Part shown: one piece after another, positions 43,319 through 52,198 of the stretch
How the letters are laid out: every line of letters starts with the position of its first letter
Numbering within the stretch: the first letter of the stretch is position 1
Origin: Bradyrhizobium sp. Arg816
Lineage (GTDB): Bacteria; Pseudomonadota; Alphaproteobacteria; Rhizobiales; Xanthobacteraceae
NCBI RefSeq assembly: GCF_029989365.1
Contig: NZ_JAPRAQ010000029.1
Coordinates: forward strand, 35,978 to 99,977
Direction of reading: 5' to 3'
Length of the DNA stretch: 64,000 bases
Notes under the pieces: model-generated
Told to the model about the DNA's origin: nothing
The model's database searches: none
Seen by the model: the letters and a program-made list of their open reading frames with translations, nothing else
Position numbers and translations under genes: made by a program

Positions 43319-44605
43319 ATGCCGATCACGACAACAAGGCGCCGTCTACTCGCTGGATCCGCGGCCGCGCTCGCATTGCCGGCCTTCGCCCGCGCGCAAG
43401 GCGCGGTCAAGCCGCGCCTGACCGCGATCTCGCAATGGTCCGCAGGCAGCGATGGTGCGGCCATCACGGCGCTCGGCAAGAAGTTCGAGGAGAAAGGCGG
43501 CACTTGGCAGCACTCGCCCGTTCCGGGTTTCACCACCGAGATGATGAACAAGCTGCGCGCCCAGATCATCGCCGGCGATCCGCCGGCCTGTTCGCAGCTC
43601 AAGGGCCCCGAGATTGCGGCCTGGTCCAAGATTGCCCCGACCGTCGATCTCGACGCCGTCGTCGCGGCCGCCGGTTACGAAAAGGTCGTCGCTCCGGACC
43701 TTGCGAAATTGCACAAGCCGGGCGGCAAGTGGATTGCGCTGCCGTTGCAGATCTACAGCACCAACATGCTGTTTCTCTCCAAGCGCGCGATGGACAAGGC
43801 CAAGGCTGACAAGATCCCCGTCACCTGGGCCGACTTCAATGATCTCGCCGAAAAGATGAAATCCGGCGGCGTCGCCTATCCCGTCGCCAACGGCGGCACC
43901 CGCCCCGATGACGGGCAGAAGTTCGAGGCCGCTTTGGCGGGCATCAGTCCCATCTCTTACCGCGCGGCCATCATGAACCTCGAAAAGAAGGCCTTGGAGG
44001 GCCCCGAGATCAAGGCGGCGTTCGCACAGGTCCGCAAGATCGCCGACTGGATGGACCCCAACGTCGGCGCCCAGCACTTTTCGACCAACCTGAAACGTTT
44101 CGTCGACGGCGACATGGGCATGATGATCATGGGCGGTTGGGCGCAGGGCGTATTGCGCAACGCCGGCTTCAAGTTCGACGACTTCATGATCGCCCCGGGG
44201 CCGAGCGACAATGGCAAGCCGGTTTTCCTGTTGAATGCCGATGCCTTCATCTTCTGGCAGCGCAAGGAGCCCGACCTGCAAGCCGGCCAGACGCTGATGG
44301 CCCAGCTCGTCATGGATCCGGCGATCCAGACGATGTATTCGCAGATCACGGGATCGATCCCCGTGCGCACCGATGTCGATCTTTCCGGTGAAGGCTGGTC
44401 GGACGGTCAACGCCGGACCGCAGCAGCTCTGAAGGACTCTATCGCCAGCAATCAGGCCGTCCTCAGTCTTGCGCACAACATGGCGCAGGAAAACGGTATG
44501 ACCGCAGCGATGATCGACGTGATCACGGAGTACGTGAAGAACAAGACGATCAAGCCGGAGCAAGCGGCCACTCGCCTCGCCGAGGCCGTCGAGGGCGCAC
44601 GTTGA
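43319..44605 (+). CDS. Sugar ABC transporter substrate-binding protein (CUT1 type)
   Basis: A 428-aa periplasmic binding protein. The Tat-type signal MPITTTRRRLLAGSAAALAL has twin Arg followed by LL, with cleavage after FARA. The mature type 1 extracellular binding fold includes SQWSAGSDGAAITALGKKFEEKG, GDPPACSQLKGPEIAAW, PLQIYSTNMLFLSKRAMDKA and NADAFIFWQRKEPD. It resembles the glucose/mannose-type binders with GTTLxxx-like helices, but the sugar cannot be fixed. GGGAGG precedes ATG 43319. First gene of a five-gene uptake and oxidation operon. Confidence 0.9.
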   Translation: MPITTTRRRLLAGSAAALALPAFARAQGAVKPRLTAISQWSAGSDGAAITALGKKFEEKGGTWQHSPVPGFTTEMMNKLRAQIIAGDPPACSQLKGPEIAAWSKIAPTVDLDAVVAAAGYEKVVAPDLAKLHKPGGKWIALPLQIYSTNMLFLSKRAMDKAKADKIPVTWADFNDLAEKMKSGGVAYPVANGGTRPDDGQKFEAALAGISPISYRAAIMNLEKKALEGPEIKAAFAQVRKIADWMDPNVGAQHFSTNLKRFVDGDMGMMIMGGWAQGVLRNAGFKFDDFMIAPGPSDNGKPVFLLNADAFIFWQRKEPDLQAGQTLMAQLVMDPAIQTMYSQITGSIPVRTDVDLSGEGWSDGQRRTAAALKDSIASNQAVLSLAHNMAQENGMTAAMIDVITEYVKNKTIKPEQAATRLAEAVEGAR

Positions 44606-45525
44606 CCATCGCCGTCTCGACAGGACCGGGCCGGCCGGCGACTTCTGACCGGGTGCGCCGGCTGCCCGAATATCTGGCGATCTGGGTGCCGCTGCTGTTG
44701 TCCGCCGCGCACCTCATCGCGTTTTCGCTATGGACGATCTGGATATCGTTCACACCATCCACGCTGATCCCTGTTACGGGCTGGGTGGGTCTGCGCAACT
44801 ATTCCGCGGTTGCGGCATCGCGGAACTGGCAGATCGCCCTGGACAATCTGCTGCTGTTTGGCAGCGCCTTCGTGTTGCTGAGTCTGGCGACCGGCCTCAT
44901 CCTTGCCATCCTGCTCGATCAACGCATTCGCGGCGAGAACGTGCTGCGATCCATCTTCCTCTACCCCCTGGCGGTGTCGTTCGTGGTCACCGGCACGGTC
45001 TGGAGCTGGCTGCTCAATCCCGGCCTTGGAATCCAGAAGCTGGTCCACGACCTTGGCTGGACCTCCTTCCGGTTCGACTGGCTGATCGACCGCGACATGG
45101 CCATCTGGACCATTGTCATCGCCGCGATTTGGCAATCCTCCGGCTTCGCCATGGCGCTCTTCCTCGCCGGCCTCCGTTCCGTCGATGCCGACCTGATCAA
45201 GGCCGCGCAGATCGACGGCGCCGGACCTGTCAGGATGTACCGGCGCGTCATCCTGCCGACGCTTTGGCCGATCACCATCACCGTCATCGTCATCCAGCTG
45301 CAGTTCGCGATTTCGACCTTCGACCTCGTTCGCGCGCTCACCAATGGCGGGCCCGGCATAGCGACCCAGCTTCCGGCCCTCGTCGTCTATGACCTGATGT
45401 TCCAGCGCAGCCTGCTCGGACGGGGAGCGGCGGCGGCAGTCCTCATGTTGCTCCTTCTTCTCGCAGTTTTGCTGCCGTATGCAGCGTGGCGTTATGTCCA
45501 GCGGCGGCGGGCGATCCATGCGTGA
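44602..45525 (+). CDS. Sugar ABC transporter permease (MalF/UgpA type)
   Basis: A 307-aa inner-membrane permease from TTG 44602, overlapping the binding-protein stop by 4 bp. Six TM helices are visible (e.g. YLAIWVPLLLSAAHLIAFSLWTIW). The EAA loop DADLIKAAQIDGAGPVRMYRRVILP contacts the ATPase. Followed by the second permease with an 8-bp overlap. Confidence 0.92.
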   Translation: MTIAVSTGPGRPATSDRVRRLPEYLAIWVPLLLSAAHLIAFSLWTIWISFTPSTLIPVTGWVGLRNYSAVAASRNWQIALDNLLLFGSAFVLLSLATGLILAILLDQRIRGENVLRSIFLYPLAVSFVVTGTVWSWLLNPGLGIQKLVHDLGWTSFRFDWLIDRDMAIWTIVIAAIWQSSGFAMALFLAGLRSVDADLIKAAQIDGAGPVRMYRRVILPTLWPITITVIVIQLQFAISTFDLVRALTNGGPGIATQLPALVVYDLMFQRSLLGRGAAAAVLMLLLLLAVLLPYAAWRYVQRRRAIHA

Positions 45526-46375
45526 CCGAACCTTCGCCCCAAGCCGGATTCTGATCTATCTCATCGTTTCGCTGATCGCTGCAGCATGGCTCGCGCCCCT
45601 GGCTGTCGTCGTGCTGAACTCGCTCCGTTCCAACGAGGAGATCGCGCAAGGTTCGATGATCGGCTGGCCGCAACACCTGGCCTGGAGCAACTACGCCGCC
45701 GCCTGGAGCGGTTTCTGCGTCGCCGAGACGTGCGCCGGCATCCGGCCGTACATGCTGAACTCCGCGCTCGTGACCATTCCCGCGACGATCTTCTCCACCC
45801 TGCTTGGTGCGGTCGCCGGTTACGCGGTTTCGCTCTGGCGCTTTCGCGGCGATAGCTGGATTTACGGTATCGTCACGCTCGGCATCTTCCTTCCGCAGCA
45901 GATGCGTTTGCTGCCCTGGACCATCGTGCTGCGCGATACGGGCCTGATGAACACGCTGACGGGCCTGGTCCTGATCCACACGATCCAGGGGCTCTCCTTC
46001 ACCACCTTGTTCTGCCGAAACTACTACGTTGCCATCCCGCAGGAGTTGATCAGAGCAGCGCGCATCGATGGCGCAGGTTTCTTTCGCATTTTCTGGCGCA
46101 TCATCCTGCCGCTCTCGCCGCCGATCCTGGTCGTCACCGTGATCTGGCAGTTCACGCATATCTGGAACGAGTTTCTCTATGGCGTGACATTCACGACCGG
46201 TCAGCAGCAGCCGGTCACCGCCGCGCTGATCGCGCTATCCGCCGCGGTCGCCGATATCCCGCAGCACGGCGTGCAAAGCGCAGCCGTAATGATCGCCGCC
46301 CTGCCGACCCTGCTGATCTATCTGATCGGCGGCAAGTACTTCGTACGCGGCCTCACTGCCGGCGCCGTAAAATGA
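45518..46375 (+). CDS. Sugar ABC transporter permease (MalG/UgpE type)
   Basis: A 285-aa permease with six TM helices from ATG 45518. The EAA loop is PQELIRAARIDGAGFFRIFWRIILP; the C-terminus ends YLIGGKYFVRGLTAGAVK, typical of MalG/UgpE partners. It overlaps the preceding permease by 8 bp and is followed by the ATPase gene after 10 bp. Confidence 0.92.
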   Translation: MRDRTFAPSRILIYLIVSLIAAAWLAPLAVVVLNSLRSNEEIAQGSMIGWPQHLAWSNYAAAWSGFCVAETCAGIRPYMLNSALVTIPATIFSTLLGAVAGYAVSLWRFRGDSWIYGIVTLGIFLPQQMRLLPWTIVLRDTGLMNTLTGLVLIHTIQGLSFTTLFCRNYYVAIPQELIRAARIDGAGFFRIFWRIILPLSPPILVVTVIWQFTHIWNEFLYGVTFTTGQQQPVTAALIALSAAVADIPQHGVQSAAVMIAALPTLLIYLIGGKYFVRGLTAGAVK

Positions 46376-46385
46376 TGGAGTTTTC

Positions 46386-47501
46386 ATGGCCGCGTTGAGC
46401 ATTCGCACCCTGTCGAAGCGCTACGCCAATCTGGAGGTGCTGAAAGGTATCGATCTCGACATCGAGAGCGGCGAGTTCACCGTGCTGGTCGGGCCATCCG
46501 GCTGTGGCAAGTCCACCCTGCTCAACATCGTCGCCGGGCTCGATCGCCCCAGTGCAGGCACCGTCGAAATCGGCGGACGCGTCGTCAATGATGTTCCCCC
46601 GAAGGATCGCGACATCGCCATGGTGTTCCAGTCCTATGCGCTCTATCCGTCGATGACGGTGCGCCAGAACATCACGTTCGGCATGGAATGCCGTCATGTG
46701 CCGAAAGCTGAGCAGGAGAAAGCGCTGGCGAATGTGGCTCGCCTCCTCCAGATCGAGCCGCTGCTCGGCCGCAAGCCGTCGCAATTGTCCGGCGGCCAGC
46801 GCCAGCGCGTGGCGATGGGGCGGGCGCTGGTGCGCGATCCCCTGCTCTTCCTGTTCGACGAGCCGCTCTCCAATCTCGATGCGAAGCTGCGCGTCGAGAT
46901 GCGGATGGAGATCAAGCGGCTGCATCAGCGCATCGGTGCCACCATCATCTATGTCACGCACGATCAGATCGAGGCGATGACGATGGCAACGCGCATCGCC
47001 GTGATGCATAGGGGCGTGGTGCAGCAGTTTGCCGATCCGGACACCGTGTACCGCTATCCGGCCAATCTGTTCGTCGCCCGCTTCATGGGCTCGCCGCCGA
47101 TGAACACGATGCCAGCGCGGCTCGAGGCCGACACCGGCGGGCCAGTGGCCGTCATTGGAGCCGGGCGGCCGGACGAAGTCCGTCTTCGCCTCCAGGACTA
47201 CGACGACGCGGCGTCCTATGTCGGCCGCGAGGTGGTGCTCGGGATCAGGCCGGAATGCATCGCCGAGGGGAACCGGGCGTTCTCCGGTGCGACGGGCGCC
47301 CCCGTCATCGTCACCGCGCCGGTCGAGATGGTCGAGCCCACAGGGGCCGAGACCATCGTGCTGCTGCGGCTTGGCGGCGAGCCGGCGCAGGCGCGCGTCT
47401 CGCCTGATGTCCGGCCCACGCCGGGCTCCCCCGCCTCCTTCGCGCTCGACACGCGGCGCATTTGCCTGTTCGACCCCGAGACGGAGCGGCTGATCGCATG
47501 A
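46386..47501 (+). CDS. Sugar ABC transporter ATPase (UgpC/MsmK type)
   Basis: A 371-aa ATPase. Walker A GPSGCGKST, Q-loop VFQSYALYPSMTV, signature LSGGQRQRVAMGRAL, Walker B LLFLFDEPLSNLDAKLR and H-loop VTHDQIEA are all present. A C-terminal TOBE/regulatory domain (about 235-365) includes VLGIRPECIAEG. Energises import by the two permeases; overlaps the SDR gene by 4 bp (ATGA). Confidence 0.95.
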   Translation: MAALSIRTLSKRYANLEVLKGIDLDIESGEFTVLVGPSGCGKSTLLNIVAGLDRPSAGTVEIGGRVVNDVPPKDRDIAMVFQSYALYPSMTVRQNITFGMECRHVPKAEQEKALANVARLLQIEPLLGRKPSQLSGGQRQRVAMGRALVRDPLLFLFDEPLSNLDAKLRVEMRMEIKRLHQRIGATIIYVTHDQIEAMTMATRIAVMHRGVVQQFADPDTVYRYPANLFVARFMGSPPMNTMPARLEADTGGPVAVIGAGRPDEVRLRLQDYDDAASYVGREVVLGIRPECIAEGNRAFSGATGAPVIVTAPVEMVEPTGAETIVLLRLGGEPAQARVSPDVRPTPGSPASFALDTRRICLFDPETERLIA

Positions 47502-48265
47502 CCCGGACCATCTATCCCAGCCTTGCCGGCCGCGTGGTATTGATCACCGGTGGCGCCAGCGGCATCGGCGCCGCCTTCGTGCGCGCCTTCGCGACCCAGG
47601 GCGCCCGCGTCGCCTTCCTCGACATCGATGCGAGCGCCGGCGAAGCGCTGGCGCGGGACGTCGCAGCCACATCCGGCTCCGCGCCCCTGTTCGTGCCCTG
47701 TGACCTCCTCGACATCGACGCCTTGCGCGCTGCGATGGCACGGGTGCACGGATCGCTCGGCGATGCCGTAGTCCTCGTCAACAACGCCGCCAACGACCAA
47801 CGTCAGATGCTGGCCGAGGTGACGCCGGCCGAATTCGACTGGACGATCGGCGTCAATCTCAAGCACGTCTTCTTTGCGGCCCAGGCGGTGGTGCCGCAGA
47901 TGCAGGCGCGCGGCGGCGGCTCGATCATCAACATGTCGTCGGTGGCGTGGATCCGCGGTGCGCCGGCGTTGCCGGTCTATGCCGCGGCGAAGGCGGCGAT
48001 CGTCGGCTTCACCAATTCGCTGGCCAGGTCAGTCGGCCCCGACCGCATTCGCGTCAACGCGATCGCGCCCGGCATGGTGATCACCGAGCGCCAGCGCCGG
48101 CTCTGGTTTCCGGACGAGCAGAAGATCTCCGAGCTGCGCACCCGCCAGGCGGTGCCCGATGCGGTGACGCCCGAGGACATCGCCAGCATGGCGCTGTTTC
48201 TCGCATCCGACGAGAGCCAGCGTATCACCAGCCAGTGTTTTCGGATCGACGGCGGCTTGGCTTAG
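47498..48265 (+). CDS. SDR-family sugar dehydrogenase, D-xylose 1-dehydrogenase-like
   Basis: A 255-aa short-chain dehydrogenase. Cofactor motif VLITGGASGIGAAFVRAFATQGA with acidic FLDIDAS favours NAD; NNAANDQR replaces the usual NNAG; catalytic Ser in INMSSVAW and YAAAK (Tyr/Lys). The opening IYPSLAGRVVLITGGASGIG and CDLLDIDALRAA resemble, from memory, Caulobacter xylose dehydrogenase XylB, so oxidation of an imported pentose or hexose to a lactone is plausible. Last gene of the operon; its stop overlaps the converging lpxB stop. Confidence 0.85.
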   Translation: MTRTIYPSLAGRVVLITGGASGIGAAFVRAFATQGARVAFLDIDASAGEALARDVAATSGSAPLFVPCDLLDIDALRAAMARVHGSLGDAVVLVNNAANDQRQMLAEVTPAEFDWTIGVNLKHVFFAAQAVVPQMQARGGGSIINMSSVAWIRGAPALPVYAAAKAAIVGFTNSLARSVGPDRIRVNAIAPGMVITERQRRLWFPDEQKISELRTRQAVPDAVTPEDIASMALFLASDESQRITSQCFRIDGGLA

Positions 48266-49440
48266 CTCCGCCTCCCCTTCCGCATCGTCGCGAGCACGAT
48301 GTCGGCGGCGAGCACGCTCGGCGATTTGTTGCCGGTGGACATGATGGTGTCGAGCCGGGCGATCGCTTCGACCTGTCGCTTGCGCAGCGGCGTGTCCGTG
48401 AGCAGCTCCGTCAGCGCCGGCGCCAGCTTCTCCGGTACGCAATCCTCCTGCAAGAACTCCGGAATGACATCCTCGCCGATCACGAGATTAGCGAGGATCA
48501 CCGAAGAGACGCGGATCGCGCGGCGCAGGATGAAGGCTTCGATCGCGCCGACGCGATAGGCCGTGACCATCGGAATGCCTGATAGCGCGAGCTCCAGCGT
48601 CACGGTGCCGGATTTGGCCAGCGCCGCGCGCGCGAATCGGAACGCGGCGCGCCTCTCGGTCTCGCCGACCACGATTTGCGGCTTGACCGGCCAGCTCGCG
48701 ATGCCTTCGCGGATGGTGGCTTCGAGATGGGGCATGGTCGGCAGCTTCAGTTCGAAGGCGCGGCCTTCGGCCTGGAGCCGTCCGAGTGTCGCGCCAAACA
48801 CGTCAAGATGGTGCCTGATCTCGCTGCGGCGACTGCCGGGCAGCACCAGCAGAACCGGCGGCTCGCCGTCGCGCCGCCGCTGCTCCTCCGCATTTGGCCG
48901 CAGCGACGGCAATTGCTCGATCAGGGGATGGCCGACATAGCTGCATGGCGGCCCGCCGAGCTTGCGGTATTCCTCCGGCTCGAACGGCAACAGGCCGAGC
49001 ACATGATCGACGTAGCCGAGCATGGTCCGCGCCCGTCCCGGCCGCCAGGCCCAGAGTTGCGGCGAGACATAGTCGACGACCGGGATCGCGGGATTCTTCG
49101 CGCGCACGCGGCGGGCAACGCGATGGGTGAAATCGGGGCTGTCGACGATGACGAGCGCGTCGGGCGCGGCCTCCAGCACGGCGTCCACGGTCTGGCGGAT
49201 CAGCCGCAATATCTTCGGCAATTGCTGCACCACCGCGGCAAAGCCGACGATCGACAGCTCCTCGATCGGAAACAGCGTCTCGAGCCCCTCGCGCGCCATG
49301 GTCCGGCCGCCGACGCCCACGAACTGCACGCCGTCGCCGAGCCGCTGGCGCAACACCTTCATCAAGGCGCTGCCGAGCCGGTCGCCGGATTCCTCCGTCG
49401 CGATCAGGAAGATCTTTCGCTTGGGATCGCGGCTCTGCAT
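48262..49440 (-). CDS. lpxB: Lipid A disaccharide synthase LpxB
   Basis: Joins UDP-2,3-diacylglucosamine and lipid X to form the lipid A disaccharide at the inner membrane. The protein is about 392 aa, glycosyltransferase family 19. Features: FLIATEESGDRLGSALMKVL, FVGVGGRTMAREG, IVGFAAVVQQLPKI, VIVDSPDFTHRVARRVR, YVSPQLWAWRPGR, SYVGHPLIEQLPS, VLPGSRRSEI and AKSGTVTLELA. ATG 49440 forms TGATG with the lpxI stop; a GTG at 49443 is equally possible. Last gene of the lpx cluster on this strand. Confidence 0.96.
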   Translation of the reverse strand: MQSRDPKRKIFLIATEESGDRLGSALMKVLRQRLGDGVQFVGVGGRTMAREGLETLFPIEELSIVGFAAVVQQLPKILRLIRQTVDAVLEAAPDALVIVDSPDFTHRVARRVRAKNPAIPVVDYVSPQLWAWRPGRARTMLGYVDHVLGLLPFEPEEYRKLGGPPCSYVGHPLIEQLPSLRPNAEEQRRRDGEPPVLLVLPGSRRSEIRHHLDVFGATLGRLQAEGRAFELKLPTMPHLEATIREGIASWPVKPQIVVGETERRAAFRFARAALAKSGTVTLELALSGIPMVTAYRVGAIEAFILRRAIRVSSVILANLVIGEDVIPEFLQEDCVPEKLAPALTELLTDTPLRKRQVEAIARLDTIMSTGNKSPSVLAADIVLATMRKGRRS

Positions 49441-50297
49441 CACGCCGGCAGGCCGATGACGAAGAGATATTTGGTGTCGGCGAGCGAGATCATCGCCTGC
49501 GGCTCGGCGGCGATGGTGTTACCGGCGACGACGGCGATGCCGGCCAGCCCGGCGCGAGCGACGCCCTCAAGGGTACGCGGGCCGATCGTCGGCAGGTCGA
49601 AGCGCAAATCCTGTCCGCTCTTCGGCACCTTCACCAGCACCCCGCGTCCTGTCGCAGCGCGGATGCGACCTTCCTCGCGCAGGCGTGCCACGCGCGCGAG
49701 CAGCGCGTCGGTGCCCTCGATATCCTCGATCGCCACCACATGGCCGTCGATCACGACCGCGGCCTGGCCGATGTCGAACGGGCCGAGCGCGGTCAGCACC
49801 GCGCGGCCGCGCTCGATGTCGGCCTTGCTGTTGTCGTTCGGCCAGGCGCGGCTGATGCAGCCCTCGGGCATCAGCAGATCCGGCGCGACATCCTTGATGC
49901 CGACCATGCGAAAGCCGCCTTGCTCGAGAATGCGCCCGACGCCGGACAACAGATGATCGTCGCCGCCGCGGAAGGCGCGGATGACGTTGCCGAGCAGGCG
50001 CAGTGTCGTGACGTCGAACCTTATTTCGGACAGCGCGGGCCGCACCAATGTGCCGATGAAGATCAGGTCGCGGCAGCCCTCCTCGCGGAACAGCCGCATG
50101 GCGCGGCCGAGCTGGCCGACCGAGATCCAGCGATGGCGAAATTTCTCCACCCGCGTCGGATCGCAGGCACCGCGCAGCGGGAACAGCACCGGCGTGATGC
50201 CGCGGGCGGCAAGCGAGTCGGCGACCGCGAACGGCATGGCGCCGCCGCCGGCGACGACGCCGACCGGCGATGAAATCTCTGAAGCCGCCGATGTCAT
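49440..50297 (-). CDS. lpxI: UDP-2,3-diacylglucosamine pyrophosphatase LpxI
   Basis: Hydrolyses UDP-2,3-diacylglucosamine to lipid X, the LpxH-replacing enzyme found in alphaproteobacteria. About 285 aa from ATG 50297. N-terminal part: PVGVVAGGGAMPFAVADSL, ISVGQLGRAMRLFREEGCRDLIFIG, LSGVGRILEQGGFRMVG. C-terminal part: LTALGPFDIGQAAVVIDGHVVAIEDIEGTDALL, GRGVLVKVPKSGQDLRFDLPTIG. An alternative ATG at 50309 lies nearer the lpxA stop. Between lpxA and lpxB, its usual place. Confidence 0.95.
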   Translation of the reverse strand: MTSAASEISSPVGVVAGGGAMPFAVADSLAARGITPVLFPLRGACDPTRVEKFRHRWISVGQLGRAMRLFREEGCRDLIFIGTLVRPALSEIRFDVTTLRLLGNVIRAFRGGDDHLLSGVGRILEQGGFRMVGIKDVAPDLLMPEGCISRAWPNDNSKADIERGRAVLTALGPFDIGQAAVVIDGHVVAIEDIEGTDALLARVARLREEGRIRAATGRGVLVKVPKSGQDLRFDLPTIGPRTLEGVARAGLAGIAVVAGNTIAAEPQAMISLADTKYLFVIGLPA

Positions 50298-50316
50298 GCC
50301 CGCGGCCATCCCGAAA

Positions 50317-51114
50317 TCACTTCTCGATGGCGGGAAGACAGATCGGGCGATGCTTGCGCTTGCCGATGAAGTCGAGGATCTCGGCAATCGCGGGGTCTTC
50401 GCCCGCGAGCGGCTGGGCCGCCGCGAGCCGCTCGGCGAACGTGCCGGGGCCGTGGAAGACTTTCTGGTAGAACGATTGCACGGTCGCGCGCCGCTGCTTG
50501 GTGAACTGCCGCCGCTTCATGCCGATGAGATTGAGGCCTTCCAGCGCCGCATATTGGCCGTTGGCGAGGCCGAACGGAATGATGTCGTCGCGCACGCCCG
50601 AGAGGCCGCCGACCATCACATAGGAGCCGATGCGGGTGAACTGATGCACCGCCGACAGCCCGCCGATATAGACGGCGTCGCCGATCTCGCAATGGCCGCC
50701 GAGCGTCGCCGAGGTCGCGAAGATCGCGTTGTTGCCGACCACGCAGTCATGGCCGACATGGCTGTTGTTCATGAAGTAGCCGTTGTTGCCGACGCGCGTC
50801 TTTCCCCCGCCCTTGACGGTGCCGACATTCATCGTCGCACCCTCGCGGATGGTGTTGCCGGAACCGATGTCGAGCGTGGTCGGCTCGCCCTTGTAGCTAA
50901 GGTCCTGCGGCGCGCCGCCGAGCACCGCAAAGGGCGAGATCACGCAGCCATCGCCGATCGAGGTGTGGCCGATGACGGTGACCTGTCCAAGCAGCTTGCA
51001 ATTGGCTCCGATCCGGGCGTTGCGACCGATGATGCAAAAGGGTCCGATCTCGGTACCCTCGCCGATCACGGCGCCGTCCTCGACCCGTGCGGTGGGATCA
51101 ATCTTACTCATCAA
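50317..51114 (-). CDS. lpxA: UDP-N-acetylglucosamine acyltransferase LpxA
   Basis: First lipid A step: transfers 3-hydroxyacyl from ACP to UDP-GlcNAc. The 265-aa left-handed beta-helix has hexapeptide repeats from residue 4 (IDPTARVEDGAVIGEGTEIGP). The catalytic region NNSHVGHDCVVGNNAI carries the key His, with GGLSAVHQFTRIGSYVMVGG following and a helical C-terminus to LPAIEK. The start is a double Met (51114 or 51111). Separated from fabZ by a 620-bp insertion that carries a palindromic repeat and a KTSC gene on the other strand. Confidence 0.96.
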   Translation of the reverse strand: MMSKIDPTARVEDGAVIGEGTEIGPFCIIGRNARIGANCKLLGQVTVIGHTSIGDGCVISPFAVLGGAPQDLSYKGEPTTLDIGSGNTIREGATMNVGTVKGGGKTRVGNNGYFMNNSHVGHDCVVGNNAIFATSATLGGHCEIGDAVYIGGLSAVHQFTRIGSYVMVGGLSGVRDDIIPFGLANGQYAALEGLNLIGMKRRQFTKQRRATVQSFYQKVFHGPGTFAERLAAAQPLAGEDPAIAEILDFIGKRKHRPICLPAIEK

Positions 51115-51301
51115 GCAATCTGACTCATCAAGAAGGTCTGATTATGTGTTGAAGTCGCTCGGTTTTCCGGTGGTTAGCGCGACTATGCCCGATCTGTCCA
51201 GTGACGTATCATCTCGGCCTGTTTCAGGCACCGGATGAGCCGGCCGTCCTAAAGCACGATGAGATTGGGATGAATCGTCATCGCGCTTCAGGCTATTGTT
51301 T

Positions 51302-51350
51302 GAGCATGATCCTTTCGGAAAACCGCTGCACACTTTTCCGGATCATGCTC
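51302..51350. repeat. Palindromic dispersed repeat, GAGCATGATC family, compact copy
   Basis: GAGCATGATCCTTTCGGAAA opens and TTTTCCGGATCATGCTC closes a 49-bp near-palindrome around ACCGCTGCACAC. Same family as 1029-1097. Lies in the non-syntenic stretch between lpxA and fabZ. Confidence 0.85.
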
Positions 51351-51388
51351 CAGCCCTTCAACGCCTTCATGTGGAGCTTGAAGTCATC

Positions 51389-51712
51389 GTGGTCAGGGCC
51401 CTGGCAGTTCTGCTCGCACAGCTCGCGGCCGCCCCGATCGTCTCCGAGACGGTCGAGACCTGCGAACGCCGCTTCGTCGATCTCGGGACGTTCGAGTGCC
51501 GCGATATCACCCGCAGCACGGTGCTTCAGCGGGTCTGCTACGACCGCGCGCGGCAGGCCCTCATCGTCGCGATCGACGGCCAGTATGACCGCTATTGCGG
51601 GGTCGCGGCCGAGACAGTCGACAGCCTGCTCGGCGCACCGTCCATGGGCCAGTTCTTCAACCGGAATATCAGGCGCGAGACGGCCGACAGCCGTTACGGC
51701 TGCGGCGCATAA
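51389..51712 (+). CDS. Probable secreted KTSC-domain protein
   Basis: About 107 aa from GTG 51389, or longer from an upstream codon. A hydrophobic start (VRALAVLLAQLAAAPIVS) could be a signal peptide. The C-terminal half IDGQYDRYCGVAAETVDSLLGAPSMGQFFNRNIR fits the KTSC pattern (Y.Y..V...v...Ll.A.S.G..fn..I). Three Cys before it (CERRF, FECRD, RVCYD) may pair in the periplasm. Function unknown. It lies opposite to the lpx genes, so it looks like an insertion into that cluster. Confidence 0.6.
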   Translation: MVRALAVLLAQLAAAPIVSETVETCERRFVDLGTFECRDITRSTVLQRVCYDRARQALIVAIDGQYDRYCGVAAETVDSLLGAPSMGQFFNRNIRRETADSRYGCGA

Positions 51713-51736
51713 TCCATTTCCGCTGGCTTGAGCTGC

Positions 51737-52198
51737 TCAGTCCGTCAGCATGGCGCCGACGTCGGCTTCCGCAACGATCTGGCCGTTGACCTTGGCGTCG
51801 CCGTGAAACCACCACATCGCCTTGCGGCGGCCGATCGAACGCATGTGATATTCGATGGTGTCGCCGGGCAGCACCGGCTTGCGGAACTTGCATTTGTCGA
51901 TGGTGAGGAAATACACCGCGCGCGGCTTCTCGGTGCCTTCGACCGAGGTGATGCCGATCACGCCCGCGGTCTGTGCCATCGCTTCGATCATCATCACGCC
52001 GGGATAGACCGGGCGTTCCGGGAAATGCCCCTGGAAGGCCGGCTCGTTGAAGGTGACGTTCTTGATGCCAATGCCGCTGTAATCGGCGCGGATATTGATC
52101 ACCCGGTCGATCAACAGCATCGGGAAACGGTGCGGCAGCGTCCGGAGGATCGCGTTGATATCCACCAGCTCGAATTTAACAGGTGATTCCTCCGTCAT
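51737..52198 (-). CDS. fabZ: 3-hydroxyacyl-ACP dehydratase FabZ
   Basis: Dehydrates 3-hydroxyacyl-ACP in fatty acid elongation. About 153 aa, hot-dog fold: INAILRTLPHRFPMLLIDRV, catalytic His in EPAFQGHFPERPVYPGVMMIEAMAQ with Glu in MIEAMAQ, and FRKPVLPGDTIEYHM. The ATG 52198 overlaps the lpxD stop by 4 bp. It links lipid A acyl supply to the neighbouring lpxD and lpxA. Confidence 0.96.
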   Translation of the reverse strand: MTEESPVKFELVDINAILRTLPHRFPMLLIDRVINIRADYSGIGIKNVTFNEPAFQGHFPERPVYPGVMMIEAMAQTAGVIGITSVEGTEKPRAVYFLTIDKCKFRKPVLPGDTIEYHMRSIGRRKAMWWFHGDAKVNGQIVAEADVGAMLTD

